The notes under the pieces: model-generated | Seen by the model: the letters and a program-made list of their open reading frames with translations, nothing else | Database searches by the model: none | Told to the model about the DNA's origin: nothing | From: Periplaneta americana | Lineage: Eukaryota; Arthropoda; Insecta; Blattodea; Blattidae | NCBI RefSeq assembly: GCF_040183065.1 | Contig: NC_091125.1 | Location: 129,897,121-129,961,120, forward strand | DNA length: 64,000 nt | Direction of reading: 5' to 3' | In this document: in pieces, positions 1 to 12,508 of the stretch | Layout: every line of letters starts with the position of its first letter | Numbering within the stretch: position 1 is the first letter of the stretch | Position numbers and translations under genes: made by a program

Positions 1-419
1 TTAGTGACAATCTCATGCAACAAGGATCGCGATATCTACGGAAAATGACTGCTCAGCTCCGTAATCGTGAAGCGACGGTTCTCCATGATGCACTGCCGCA
101 CCAGCTCAACACGATCATCATTGATGCGCTCTTCATCATGGACACTTTGACGACCTTCGGAAAATTGCCTACACCAGCGACGCACCATCTGCTTACTCAT
201 GATTTTCGGCCCATAGACGTGACAGAGCTCCCGATGAATTTCAATTGGCGCAATGCTTTGTGCATTAAAGAACTTTATCACCGACCGAACTTCGCAGGTG
301 GCGGGAGAAGGAATAAGAGCTTTCATTTCGGACCACTGCTGCCACGCTACTGGCACCAGGTGGGACCTGTCCGGGTGGCATATGATTGGTACGTCATAAG
401 ATCTGTTACGCATGCGCAA
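1..419 (-). pseudogene. mariner-family transposase N-terminal fragment
   Basis: The minus-strand frame carries the helix-turn-helix DNA-binding part of a mariner-type transposase: a CEVRSVIKFFNAQSIAP stretch, then IHRELCHVYGP, the second helix MSKQMVRRWCRQFSEGRQ, and RFTITELSSHFP near the window edge. After SHFP the codon is TAG, where glutamine would be expected, and the same frame continues as ISRSLLHEIVTK to base 1, so it is an inactivated copy truncated by the window. A short in-frame loss follows HDEER, where an SGRPS-like segment is usual. The catalytic DDE domain is not in the window. Assignment rests on recognised family motifs. Confidence 0.8.
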
Positions 420-1043
420 TTGACACGGCTAATTACGTTTACTTTCAAGGGGAAAAAATCGGGAAACTTACTTTCTGGATGCGCCTCGTATCATAAAGTA
501 ACTACCCCTCTATGTTCCTCTCCTTTTTTATTACCTACAACCCACGTTTAACTACCTATTGGTACTAGCTAGTACTGCAACTAAACTTATGTTACCATAA
601 CTTATTTCATTATTTTATATTTTTATTACAAGTACGTCTTACCTCAGATGAATTCGAACTCACTACCTCTCGTAGATAAGAGTCAATCCATGTAACTCTA
701 CACTGTATAAGAAATTTTCATTTAAAATTGTTTTTCCGTGAAAGTATGTTGAGATACATTTTAAGAGGTCCTAGTTCATGTTGCTAACGGTGATGTGGGT
801 CAGGTGGGTTATTCTGTCTCAGGCCAAACTCAGGTCCCAACCCTAGATGAGTACATAAATCCCGGGACCCATAGTTGGGCTAATAGTCCTTAAATGCCAT
901 ATCAGTACCTACCTTGAAGACTTCATCCCAGTCAATTTTTTAACTATGGCAAATTATATATGAAATGGTGGGATGGAGTGTGTTGGTGGAATGAGTCAAC
1001 CAGTAATATCCCGAGAATAATTCTCTACAAAATTTTAAATTAA
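420..1043. other. intergenic, no gene seen
   Basis: AT-rich sequence with no convincing coding frame. The stretch around 780-930 is somewhat GC-richer and contains short near-repeats of a CCCGGGACCC type, but I cannot assign it to a family. Confidence 0.4.
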
Positions 1044-1266
1044 CATGGTTTATTTAATGATGCTCACAACTGCAGAGGTTATATCAGCATCGCCGGTGTG
1101 CCGGAATTTTGTCCCGCAGGAGTTCTTTTACATGCCAGTAAATCTACTGACATGAGTCTGTCGCATTTAAATACACTTGAATGCCGTCGACCTGGGCCAA
1201 GATCGAACCCACAACCTCGAACATAGAAGGCCAGCGCTATACCCAGTATGCTACAGAAGCCGACTT
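1044..1266 (-). mobile_element. tRNA-derived SINE, family 1 (copy 1)
   Basis: Read on the minus strand, a tRNA-like head with a B-box-like GGTTCGATCTTGGC is followed by a conserved body (cgacaggctcatgtcagtag, then gcaggacaaaattccggcac) and ends in ...gttaaataaacca. The same order occurs at 21658-21893 and 45805-45985, which defines a dispersed family. In this copy the A-box region is worn. It lies 5' of mRpL10 in apparently intergenic DNA. Confidence 0.75.
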
Positions 1267-1474
1267 TCTCTACAATACCTGCTTTGGCAGCCACAATAAA
1301 ATTCCATCATGATCAGGCTGGATGCTGAAGCAGTGCTCGCTAGTGCTGAGCCACAGATGCACCTTGGTGTTTGATATTAGTATATTGTAGCACCAATGCA
1401 TTGTATAAATATGGGTCTTCAAAAAGAAGGAAACAGTTCATTCAGAAGGACTAAAAAATAAAATAATAAGTACT

Positions 1475-2808
1475 TACTTACTTATTGGCTTTTAAGGAAC
1501 CCGGAGGTACATTGCCGCCCTCACATAAGCCCGCCATTGGTCCCTATCCTGAGCAAGATTAATCCAGTCTCTACCATCATATCCCACCTCCCTCAAATCC
1601 ATTTTAATATTATCTTCCCACCTACGTCTCGGCCTCCCCAAAGGTCTTTTTCCCTCCGGCCTCCCAACTAACACTCTATATGCATTTCTGGATTCTCCCA
1701 TATGTGCTACATGTCCTGCCCATCTCAAACGTCTGGATTTTATGTTCCTAATTATGTCAGGTGAAGAATACAATGCGTGCAGCTCTGCGTTGTGTAACTT
1801 TCTCCATTATCCTGTAACTTCATCCCTCTTAGCCCCAAATATTTTCCTAAGAACCTTATTCTCAAACACCCTTAATCTCTGTGCCTCTCTCAAAGTGAGA
1901 GTCCAAGTTTCACAACCATACAGAACAACCGGTAATATAACTGTTTTATAAATTCTAACTTTCAGATTTTTTGACAGAAGACTAGATGACAAAAGCTTCT
2001 CAACCGAATAATAACACGCATTTCCCATATTTACTCTGCGTTTAATTTCTTCCCGAGTGTCATTTATATTTGTTACTGTTGCTCCAAGATATTTGAATTT
2101 TTCCACCTCTTCGAAAGGTAAATCTCCAATTTTTATAGTTCCATTTCGTACAATATTCTGTTCACGAGACATAATCATATACTTAGTCTTTTCGGGATTT
2201 ACTTCCAACCCTATCGCTTTACTTGCTTCAACTAGAATTTCCGTGTTTCCCCTAATTGTTTGTGGATTTTCCCCTAGCATATTCACGTCATCCGCATAGA
2301 CAAGAAGCTGATGTAATCCATTCAACTCCAAACCCTGTCTATTATCCTGACCTTTCCTAATGGCATATTCTAGAGTGAAGTTAAAAAGTAAAGGTGATAG
2401 TGCATCTCCCTGCTTTAGCCCGTAGTGAATTGGAAAAGCATCAGATAGAAACTGGCCTATACGGACTCTGCTGTAAGTTTCACTAAGACACATTTTAATT
2501 AATCGAATTAGTTTCTTGAGAATACCAAATTCAATAAGAATATTATATAAAACTTCTCTCTTAACCGAGTCATACGCCTTTTTCAAATCTATGAATAACT
2601 GATGTACTGTACCCTTATACTCCCATTTTTTCTCCAATATCTGTCGAATACAAAAAATCTTATCAATAGTCGATCTATTATGCCTAAAACCCCGCTGATG
2701 ATCCCCAATAATTTCATCTACATATGGAGTTAATCTTCTCAAAAGGATATTCGACAAAATTTTGTACGACGTCAACAAAAGTGATATTCCTCGAAAGTTA
2801 CTACAGTT
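1475..2808 (-). pseudogene. LINE reverse transcriptase, 5'-truncated copy A
   Basis: This is the reverse transcriptase of a non-LTR retrotransposon on the minus strand. It enters at a [10 protein letters not shown]-type motif near 2808 and runs through [11 protein letters not shown] (palm motif A), [14 protein letters not shown], the catalytic [37 protein letters not shown] and a C-terminal RRLRWAGHV and GRPRRRWEDNIKMDLREVGYD segment. It ends in LRVP before a 3' tail of (TAAG) repeats at 1475-1490. A single in-frame TAA at about 1807 replaces the glutamate of a TGEW motif, so the copy is dead. The endonuclease domain is absent, a normal 5' truncation. The clade is probably RTE-like but not resolved. 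A second copy lies at 62740-63617, and deleted relatives at 36918 and 41364. Confidence 0.9.
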
Positions 2809-3181
2809 AAAATAATAAGCAATCATATAAAAATAATTAGGACTGGAAAACAGATTGCATTCTTTCCTACATAACTTACTACTCATTACTTAGTTTCGTC
2901 ATACATGTTGGAGACGACAGCAAAAGAGAGAATGACAGTGACAGCAATGATTCCTCTTCATCTATCAACACACTGGGAACAGCTGCAGTATAGGGGCCAA
3001 CCTCCTTATTGGTTGAATGGTATGAATGTTACTTTCGATATGTCTTGTTACAATCGATATAAAATATGTTGCCAACTTCTAAATGAACATTCTTTCAATC
3101 ATTTATTATCATAATATGGCTCCATAAGTTGACTCAGTGTGTTGGTAATTCAATCAATGCCTTTCCCAAAACACACTATGA
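2809..3181. other. intergenic, no gene seen
   Basis: Short AT-rich spacer between the LINE truncation point and the long inverted repeat. No feature recognised. Confidence 0.4.
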
Positions 3182-4285
3182 AATACTATTAAGTTTCAAA
3201 TGGGCCGTCTGTGCTTATCTAGTTTTATGAAGTACTAATAATAACATGAACGTTTTCGGCACTGGTGTGCCATTTTCAAATGTATAGAAGATGCTGCCTA
3301 GTTACATTGTCAAATAGATACACGTAAACATGATCATTATGTGTGTGAAAACTTATAGTATATACCCTTAAATTATAACATGAAATGCAAAACCCTTACA
3401 TATAGTTAATTAAAACACATACTTAAAAATAGTAAATTAAAATATTGTTTTGCTATTATAAAGTCCATCATTGTGTGATGAACGTTGTGGTTAACTTGAC
3501 GTTGTCAGATGGAGTGATCCAGTTTCATATTAAAAACGTTGTTTAGTTGCACTATGATGTAAAATATTAAAATGTTAATTAAACTGTGGAAGTCATAAAA
3601 TCGTTTCTTATTGATCAAGGTCCACTTGTCTTTTGTTGATCACTTTCACATAATGAAGCACAAGGCTAGGCTGATATTCGGACGGTGACAACCCAGAATT
3701 TGTAACATCTTAACATCGGCAATCTGAAGAAAACAAATACCAGGTATTATAATTAATCACCGCAACTTACATTACGTGTCACAGACCATGTTTCATTATT
3801 GCGAAGTGCTTCATTATGTGAAAGTGATCAACAAAAGACAAGTGGACCTTGATCAATAAGAAACGATTTCATGACTTCCACAGTTTAATTAACATTTTAA
3901 TATTTCACATCATAGTGCAACTAAACAACGTTTTTAATATGAAACTGGATCACTCCATTTGACAACGTCAAGTTAACCACAACGTTCATCACACAACGAT
4001 GGACATTATAATAGCAAAACAATATTTTAATTTACTATTTTTAAGTATGTGTTTTAATTAACTATATGTAAGGATTTTGCATTTCATGTTATAATTTAAG
4101 GGTATATACTATAAGTTTTCACACACATAATGATCATGTTTACGTGTATCTATTTGACAATGTAACTAGGCAGCATCTTCTATACATTTGAAAATGGCAC
4201 ACCAGTGCCGAAAACGTTCATGTTATAATTAGTACTTCATAAAATTAGATAAGCACAGACGGCCCATTTGAAACTTAATAGTATT
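3182..4285. mobile_element. long inverted repeat (fold-back) element
   Basis: The left arm 3182-3661 and right arm 3806-4285 are reverse complements over about 480 bp with few differences, separated by a 144-bp unique spacer. The outer ends read AATACTATTAAGTTTC and its complement; the inner ends read ...AATGAAGCAC. No coding frame is conserved in the arms. Architecture suggests a non-autonomous fold-back DNA element or large MITE. A target-site duplication is not obvious, so the exact ends are inferred from where the symmetry stops. Confidence 0.8.
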
Positions 4286-5976
4286 ATAACTTGCTTATCG
4301 GAACAAATCAAAACAAAATGAAAACACTATGAAATGTTTCATATAAAATAATTTTATCTCGAAAAGGAATCAAAAACAGGCAAAACTGTATTCAACTATT
4401 TTGTATGAAATATCTCAAAGAATAACATCCTGAAATTAATTACATTACTTACAGTTCATCCTGTATAGAGTTATAAAATATTGCACTTTAGAGAAAAAGG
4501 AAGATGTTCAGGTATCACACAATAAACCTACAGAACGAGCTGTTCGTTTGTTAGGTTTATGTAAATGAATCATATGAAAAATAGGCCTACAAAAGGAAGG
4601 CAAGCAAGTCGAACAAAAAGTATAGTCAATGCTACTCCGAAAAAAAAAAAGCTGAAATTAAACCTGCAAATAAAATAGTTATTGATGAATTCTAAGGTGT
4701 AGATACTCCTTCAATTTAATTTATTAATACCGATACTATGAAAAATAATTTCTAGCTTTGTTAATTTGCTCAGTGCGAACCAGGATGTATGCCGTATTGA
4801 CTTTTTACGACCACAAACCCTGTTCATTATTTTTTTATTACAATACCAAATGAAACCATATCTTTTATCACTGCATTTCTTTAAAGTCTTCTGAGCATTA
4901 TACCTACATTATCCGCATATCATTTCATTCTTGATGACGTGACAATTACATAGAAATGCTTTGAATAAATTTTGACTCAATAAAATTAAGTACATTAAAA
5001 TGTATGCCATACTCACCATGCATAGATTTGCATACCTACAGGCATTTTTTCTTTTATCAAAATTTGGTATTTTACTATTACTGCTATTATTTCCATTTTG
5101 AAGTACAAGTCAACAATATAAAACTGACTGTTCATCTATTTATCTATCTTGTCTTGTGTAATTTCTGTATGTATACATTCTTCACAACTACAATTGTGTA
5201 TTGTCTGTTTTTTTTTTTAATTTGTCCTTATTAATTATTGAAAACTATGTTTATGTGGTGTACACCTTCAATATGCATTATCAATAACTGTAAAATATCT
5301 CCTGTGATTTATTAAATTATTACATATTTAATGGAGAACAGATGTTACATTATTTTTTTTAAATTTGGTAGCATTTAATGCTTATCGAATACTAAAAACG
5401 CTAATTGAACCATTACTTCTACTGACCTTTTTTTTGCGTATAATGTGTGATGGATGACCCCTATAATGCATCTGTTCCAACTTGATACAACTCTCCTGCA
5501 TTCTTCTCAGCACCGATGAGCTCAGTCCCATATAATAATTTACGATCAAGTATAATTTCTTTGTTAAAAAATACTCCTAATTATGCTTAATGGTTTCCTC
5601 CTGATGAGTACAGATGTTTCATTATATCTCTGTTAGTCAGTGACCGTTAAATTTCAAGTGGCTTATCTTAGTCATGGGCATGAGCATATTAAAAGCATAC
5701 AACCTTTTTTGCTGTCTCCTTTCCCCCTCACTGCAAACTGTGATGTTGCACAGAGGCAGAGATAAAAGGTTTGTTCCAACAAGCAATTCAGAACACATTC
5801 CGAACTAATACTGAACTTCTTTTGACATATGCGCTAGTTGTGTACGGTCTCAGAATTAGTTCGGATTTTATGTTTTGGAATGTTTCTTGAACTGTTCTTT
5901 CACGGCCTTCTGAGTTTCTTCTTGTATTAAAATTATATTCATCTTCCGAACTTAATTCGTCATAAAATAAATCACT
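4286..5976. other. AT-rich intergenic stretch
   Basis: No coding frame or repeat family recognised. Runs of A and T and short degenerate frames only. Confidence 0.4.
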
Positions 5977-6106
5977 GTTGTTTAGTCAACTGTCCGAAGA
6001 CAGGTCTGAACCTCTCAAGTGATAGCCAACAAGGCACTACTTATGAGACAACTAGGTCAGGAGATAATGGGGTAGGGTGGCCAGTTCCTTTCCCTCTCCA
6101 TTGACT
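5977..6106 (-). repeat. dispersed repeat, copy 1 (family R1)
   Basis: The module containing tttagtcaactgtccgaaga, acttatgagacaactaggtc and gggtagggtggccagttcct recurs in inverse orientation at 40021-40140 and 47491-47580. It is therefore a dispersed repeat, probably part of a retroelement untranslated region. No coding content. Confidence 0.65.
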
Positions 6107-7444
6107 ACAGCTCTTATTAGCTACAAATTACTAATCAGACTTCAGATATGTACAAACAATTGTTCTTCCTCTGAGACATATTGTCAAGTGAGATGTACAA
6201 TATTCACTATCACCTTCCAAATCACTCATGATGGACTATTTTTTTTTTTTATTTTAACCTGCCTAATCTCGAGGCATTTTAACCCTAACTTCAGATTGAA
6301 CAGAATTCCCAGTCCCTGTTCTTAATCGAGAATCAATTTCACTCATTCCGAACGAGTTCTAAAGCGCATTGGAATAGAGAACTGGGAGTTCATAATCGGT
6401 TCGGAATCAGTTCAAGTCTTGTTGGAAATTGAGCTACTGTGCATGAGCAGGCAGTTCAGAATCGATTCTGAATCGTGCTGGAACAAACCCAAAATAAAAA
6501 GTCTGTATCTATCATAAAGAACTAAACCCTTTTCCACAAGCTTCTCTTTTTCGTTATTCATTGAGTGGAGATAGTGGCGATCCCTATAAAATGCCTCTTT
6601 TAATCTCAATTGGATCAGAAATTTGTTTTGAATTGTGAATTCTTGTGATATTTTCTCTTGCTTAGTTTTAAGTAGTTAACACAGTGATATTAGATATTGA
6701 ATGAGAATTAGATATTCATCAAGATGATTTAAGTTCACAGTGTCCAAAGTTTGAGTCACATCCAACATGGCTAACCAAGATGTTTGTCTTTTCCTTTTTA
6801 ACCTTCCTTAATCAGTCATCAACTGAGGAAACATTAACAAATGTACCTGGCTGGGACACACATCCTCTCTGATCCTCACTGAGATTAATAACTACTTCAA
6901 AATGTTATCAAGAGCTCTATTGAGCCACATACACATGTAGTGAATGAACAACAAACAAATGTATTCATTGACTAAATTTGGAACACGTGGACAGTGATCT
7001 GTTGGTTGTCATTACATCAAAGGAAGCTTGTAATTACTGTAGATGGGATTTATCACTTGTTCCTAGTTTGTTGTAGCAGCAGAGCACAGTGGTTGCTAGA
7101 TATCGAAATGGTAGTGTTAATCTTTCATGAACAGATATTGTTTCTCGCTAGAATGTGTCTTTCTTGCAAATATTTGGCACTATTTTGCATAGTAACATTT
7201 TGAAGACTGTTGCTGAAATTCAACAGAAGTTCTGACACTATTTCGATTCAGTTTGACCTAAATCATTAAGCAAGTCAGTAACTATTTACTGATTGCGACT
7301 TTCGTATAGTGACATCTGCCATCTTCGCCTTTTTTTCTTTAACTTTCTTCATGTTAGACTATGCTGCATCAGAATATGAAAGTGTAGATTTTTTTATAAA
7401 TTACGGTGACCAGATGCCCCATTTTTAACAGGATTACTTATTTT
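6107..7444. other. intergenic, no gene seen
   Basis: AT-rich with only short frames. A motif of the type gaattgattctgaa recurs imperfectly between about 5780 and 6490, but I cannot assign it. Confidence 0.35.
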
Positions 7445-7706
7445 GTTTTTACTATATCCTGTACTCAGCATGGAAACCTGCCATCAATATGGTTCGACCA
7501 CCAGCACACGGCAGGCAGTCTGGACCAGGAACTAGCTCCTGATTGGCCCGCAGTGGCAAGCCCTATTTAGGTGTATATACCGGCTAGACATGGTCCCATG
7601 ACACTTCATTCTCTGAAGAAAATGGCAGAGCTAGCCATCGAAACCTTGGAAGTAAATCTCCAACTCACTTGACTGAGAACCTGAGAAGAGTTATTCAACA
7701 GAACTG

Positions 7707-8259
7707 AAATGGTAGTAAACAGTATGAAGACAAAATGTGGAAATTGAAACCCCTAATGGATATAATGATACTCAAGTTTTCAGGAAGAAATCAATTGGTA
7801 GTAAACTGTATGAAGATAAAATGTGGAAATTGAAACCCCTAATTGATATCATGAAACTCAAGTGTTCAGAGAATTTTCGGAGAAAAATGGTGATGGCCAC
7901 TATTTCTTGAAATATTGATGCAGCAATCCGCATTGCATGGATTTTATTAAAGAATTCGGACTTACAACTAAAATACCTAGCTAAAATTGAGAAGAGATAT
8001 CGTTTAGACATATCTGGTCAGGTATTGAACTCCACAAAAAGATCTGGATGATCACCAGAGGCTCTGTGCACAGGAACAAACTCAAGGGTGTCAGACAACA
8101 TCAGATATGATAGGCTGGATCATTTTGTCGCCCCAACCAAGTATAAGAAGAGGCGCCGTTGTGCATATGAATGTTTCAAAAACCAGACTAGGTTCCAATG
8201 CTAGAAATGTGATGTTGGACTATGCATTGAATACTTTGTTAAGTTCGATTCAAAATAAA
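7707..8259 (+). pseudogene. piggyBac-like transposase C-terminal relic
   Basis: One + frame reads MWKLKPLIDIMKLK, skips most of the catalytic core, continues IDAAIRIAWILLKNSDLQLK and ends with the cysteine-rich tail RRRCAYECFKNQTRFQC, KCDVGLCIE and FVKFDSK, then TAA. The C-x2-C, R-x2-C-x-KC and LC spacing is typical of the C-terminal zinc finger of piggyBac transposases. Stops interrupt the frame (TGA near 7917, TGA near 8048, TAG near 8206). About 80 bp around MWKLKPL is tandemly duplicated (7707-7787, 7794-7873). TTAA ends were not located. Clearly non-functional. Confidence 0.75.
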
Positions 8260-8899
8260 AATAGTGTTCATTTAATGTTTTGTTAATTTTTTTCAATTAT
8301 TTTACATCCCATTGTATTATTTTCATTTTCTAACAAAAACTACAAGTAGGGATATAATGCTAACATAAGAGCCTAGCTGTGCCATATGGCATTGACCATT
8401 TTTTCGCAAAGTGTGCCATGTTTAGTCGAAATGTTTGTATTTGTCATGTTATTAAGAACAAATATAGTTGAATAAAACAAAGATTTTAAAAAATTTATAA
8501 TAAAAATTAATTCAGGCTTTGTAGGGTTAAGGTTACAAAATACCTTCTCTCAGAAAAACTTTCGAATAGTTTAGATTTCATAAAGAAGAATTTTGGTCAC
8601 TTGTCAACAACAATAACATGTATGGAAATGTCTGATGTAGAAATGCGAAACCTTGCAGAACTTGGAGCTGTTACTGAAAAGGTGAAAAAGAAGCTAAGGT
8701 ATATTCTATATATAAAGAGTGGTTTCTCAATCTTGTGGTGTGCAAGATGTGTTATAGAAACAAAAAAAAAAAAATTACCTTCTAAGAGATCAGCAAATGA
8801 CGTAAATCAGTGATATTCAAGCTTTTTTGCTAGTGTACTCCCAAAATAATTTTTTTTCTCCTTCATACCATCTAACTACAATTGTATTAATTATAGATC
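8260..8899. other. intergenic, no gene seen
   Basis: AT-rich. No recognised feature apart from A-runs near 8760. Confidence 0.35.
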
Positions 8900-8963
8900 T
8901 GGTTGAGTGGAAGGGAAGGCCTTAAGACCTTAACTCTGCCAGGTAAAATAAAATTAATTATTA

Positions 8964-9008
<45 letters not shown>
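8900..9008 (+). mobile_element. LINE 3' end with (TAA)n tail
   Basis: The stretch gaaggccttaagaccttaac tctgccaggtaaaataaaat followed by about 14 TAA/AAT units resembles the 3' terminus of an insect non-LTR retrotransposon whose tail is a simple repeat. No coding part is retained. Confidence 0.5.
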
Positions 9009-9839
9009 TGCAATTATATAAGAAATAACAAAAGACTATGAAAATATGTAAGCTTCAATAATTATAAACAAGTATAATAAACTAAATATTTCAACATTTT
9101 TACATACATATTCAATGGGATGCGTACCTTTTGAGACGCAAACCTCTGGGAATACATGTACAATAGATTCAGTACCACTAACCTAATTCATCAGACATTG
9201 GCATTTAATATTATTCTTATGCACCTGTCACTTTTTGCGATGTCGAAAGGAGTTTCAATATAATTATTGTTTAAGTAGCAGTTTCAGAAATTTCACTTTC
9301 GGCCATTTTCGTATGTAGCCTACATCATTGTTCAATATAACGCTAGTATAATTAGATATGTAGTATTTAATTGTACAATGTGTACTTGATAGTAAGCAGT
9401 TAAGAAATACAATTAAAATCTGGTCGACTTTACTATAACCTACAGTTTCTTTGCATATGACTGTAAGAGTGATATAAGGAAACAGTCTAATGTTTACGTT
9501 TGGTATTACCTTCCACATGTTGCATGAAGGGGCAATAGTAAATGCACAGTTAACTTCAGACTCTGATCTACAATATCCGCTCTCTAGTCATTATAATACT
9601 TTTACTTGTGACCCTCCTCCTTTTCTTTTTTATAATTCTTACAAGCACAAAAGCACAGCATTCCACAGTTTTATATGTGAGCCATTGTACGTTTCGTAAA
9701 AGACATGTAGCGTATGTATGTAAGACAAGAAACTAAATTTATACAAGGTTGAATAGAGGTACACCACTTTGCGGAGCATTATGTGTGATAGTGACAAGGT
9801 GATGCTGAGATCTATGACAGATTCATTCATTCATAGTTT
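9009..9839. other. intergenic, no gene seen
   Basis: No coding or repeat signal recognised. Confidence 0.35.
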
Positions 9840-10995
9840 TCTGCCTGAGGGAAGGTTCTTTAGTATACAGTTTCTTCTTAGCCAGTAATCCAGCCAATTT
9901 CTTTTTCTCTTTCTGATCAATTTCAACTCTATTCTTTCTTCACTCTTTCTAGCACAGCTTCATTTCTTATTCTGCCTGTCCATTTCACACACTCTATTCT
10001 TCTCCATATCCATATTCAAATGCTTCTAGTCATTTTTCTTCATTTCGTCATAATGTTCGTGTTTCTGCCCCATAACAATGCCACACTCCACACAAAGTGC
10101 TTTGCTAGTCTCTTCTTTGGTTCTTTTTCCAGAGGTCCACAGAAGATGATCCTTTTTCTGCTAAAAACTTCCTTTGCCATTACTATCCTCCTTTTGACTT
10201 CATGTTACTGCTTTTAGTATACCCGAAGTATTTGAAGCTGTCCATTTGTTCCATTATCTTTTTTAAAATTCGCACATTTACCTTCTTTATTTTTCTTTCA
10301 ATAACCATGGCCTTCATCTTGTTTGTATTTATCTTCATCCCATATTGCTCACAGCTGCCATTTAACTCCAGTAGCATATCCCTTAATTTCATTCCTCTTC
10401 TGCTAACAAAGCCATATCATCATCAAATCTTATGCACTTTCTTCTTCTTCTTCTTCTTCTTCTTCTTCTTCTTCTTCTTCTTCTTCTTCCTTCTATCATC
10501 CCTCCCATGTTCTGAAAACAGTTCGTCACCAAATCATCCAAGTAGATGTTGAACAGGGTAAGTTATAAAGGGCATCTTTGTCGTACACCTCTTGCTATTC
10601 CACTTCCCTTTGACATTTTTTCGTCTATTGTGACTTTGACTCGTTTCATAATATGAAGATTACTGAATATCCTCCTTTGTTTTCAATCCACACCAGTTTT
10701 CTACAGGAATCTCATAAGTTTATTCAAATCTACTCTGTCAAACGCCTTTTCTATGTCCACAAATACTACGCACTTTTTTTTACTCTTCTGTAGGCATTTT
10801 TTGCTGATTGTTCGCAGCATTCTAATTGAATTGCATCTCTGTTACCTTTTCTTGAAGCCAAATTGCTGTTCTTTCAACTCTACTTCCATCATCTATTTAT
10901 TTGCAGGCGAATCTTTGCCAAGTGCGATATCAGTAAATTACATTTCTTGACAATACTTTTCTTCAGTACTGGTAGCAGCACTGTCTCCGTGAAAT
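9840..10995 (-). pseudogene. LINE reverse transcriptase relic
   Basis: On the minus strand, pieces of a reverse transcriptase appear in order. They are a motif A region in the KAFDRVDLNKLMRFL style (about 10740), KVTIDEKMSKGSGIARGVRQ (about 10600), the catalytic region as CIRFDDDMALLAEEE (about 10410, where a YADD-type box has become DDD), LNGSCEQYGMKINTNKMKAM and MDSFKYFGYTKSSNM. A degraded C-terminal region reaches 9840. Many frameshifts and stops are present, and a (GAA/CTT)n microsatellite interrupts it at 10439-10489. This family differs from the LINE at 1475-2808. It is a decayed fragment. Confidence 0.8.
10439..10489. repeat. (CTT)n microsatellite
   Basis: About 16 consecutive CTT/TTC units inside the decayed LINE reverse transcriptase. 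Confidence 0.9.
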
Positions 10996-11509
10996 CTTTA
11001 GGCCATTCGCCTTAGTGACAGCTTTACTTTATTCTTTGCACAGTGTTTGGAGCAGGCGGGTGGGATTATAGTTTTACAGCATTCATAACATGTTACTTAT
11101 AACACTCTCTTTTACTTTCTAGATTATTGCATTGGTTTCATAGTTGCTAAGTTGTATACCTCTCATTATGAATTAAGAAACTATTCTAATTGTTCTCGTA
11201 ACTGATAACCACCCACTTCTACTTACTTGACTGCTAATTGTGGTTAATGAACCAAATCATTCAGTGAAATCTGATATTATTTTATATAATGGTTTTTGCT
11301 CTCTTCTCGAAAGTTTAATAATATACCAAGTGTTTACCTGAGTATAAGACATAAGGAATTTCTAACAAGTAATGAAGATTAAATTTATTTATAAACTTCA
11401 ATAGTAATTTATACAACAAATTAAGGGGGAAAACTAACAAATTAGTTTATGTACAAGTCAGATTAACGTCAAAAAATGCCAAACAAACCATCTGAAAATG
11501 TAAGTTTTA

Positions 11510-11930
11510 CCGTATTTGCTGGCGTAATTTGCGCCCCCGCGTATTTTGCGCACCCTAATTTTTAAGGGATTATTTTGAACTTTATTTTTGCTTCGTGTAT
11601 TTTGCGCACACATTTTACGTACATATTTTTTTCAGTGTAGTAGGGATTTTCCTTCCCTACAGTCCATCGTAGGTCATTCACCAGCAACTGAAGTACCTGC
11701 TTCAGAAAGAAACCCCAAAGTCCCGTTACTTTAACAATGCTTGTCCTTGGTAGAGACAAGTTACCGGTATAGAAAATTAGCCCTACCGTAAATACTTACC
11801 TATACATATACTAATTGAGATAAACTCAGAACAGGACCTCTTATTTGAAAAATCCGTTTTTTTTAAGCACCCCAATTTTTCATTGGCCAAAGTTAATTAA
11901 AAAGTGCGCAAATTACGCGAGCAAATACGG
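11510..11930. mobile_element. MITE with TA target duplication
   Basis: The ends read CCGTATTTGCTGGCGTAATT at 11510 and the near-complement ATTACGCGAGCAAATACGG at 11930, each next to TA, giving a 421-bp element. Inside, CGTATTTTGCGCAC-type motifs recur. There is no coding frame. The TA duplication suggests mobilisation by a Tc1/mariner-type enzyme. It ends about 160 bp before the mRpL10 exon 2 acceptor, so it probably sits at the end of intron 1. Confidence 0.75.
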
Positions 11931-12091
11931 TACTACAATTTAAAGATGGATATAAGGGGGAGATGTTCTATTGTTTTCCTAAGCTTTTTGAATTCATAAA
12001 ATAGATTTTATATGGCAGTATAACATTTTTATGTCCTTTATTCAGGAATATAGCTGGTATGTAGCTATATGTCTCTATTATTTGCTTCCAG

Positions 12092-12300
12092 TACGTCTTC
12101 AACAGAGGTGTCAGACTTCACTACAGTTTGTGAGGTTTAGGAAAAGAATAAACATTCAAAGACCAGCACCACCACATTATGAGAGAAGAAGAGTTTTGGA
12201 AGTTTGCAAGCCTTACTACAAATATTTGGACCCCAGGAAGGGAATGTCCTTAGTTGATCTCTGTGAGAAGCCTATTGAAGCGCTTCCTCGAACACGTGAG
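12092..12300 (+). CDS. mRpL10: mitochondrial ribosomal protein uL10m, exon 2
   Basis: First recognised coding exon of the gene for uL10m, the mitochondrial homologue of ribosomal protein L10. That protein anchors the L7/L12 stalk on the large subunit of the mitoribosome. The exon encodes RLQQRCQTSLQF, RFRKRINIQRPAPPHYER, RRVLEVCKPYYKYL and a tail ending in EALPRTRE. The RINIQRPxPPHYER block is the conserved N-terminal signature of animal L10m. The acceptor is tttgcttccag at 12081-12091; the donor is GAG|GTAAAT at 12300/12301, phase 0. The exon begins in codon position 2, so a preceding short exon must supply the start codon and targeting sequence; I did not find it. An in-frame ATG at 12031 could be an alternative start, but its peptide looks unlike a mitochondrial presequence. 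Confidence 0.9.
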
Positions 12301-12508
12301 GTAAATCTGTGTTACACAGCTTAATACATTAGAATCTGTTACAGTTGTAGTAGAGATAAGTCATCAAACCTAATAAATATGTCTGAAGATGTTTCATACG
12401 TTCAAGTTATTCCTTAATGACATACGGAGTGCTAACTTCTCAGTTGAAATTTAACCGTACAGTAGAACCCTGTTATGGCGTATCTAAGTATACCACAGAA
12501 TCAAGGTG

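Noticed and set aside
10202-10552. 116-codon + strand frame with a long Phe run
   Set aside because: It is the complement of a decayed LINE reverse transcriptase plus a (CTT)n microsatellite.
12031-12091. Start codon of mRpL10 at 12031
   Set aside because: A strong polypyrimidine tract and cag acceptor end at 12091 and conservation begins after it. The upstream peptide lacks mitochondrial presequence character. Kept only as an alternative.
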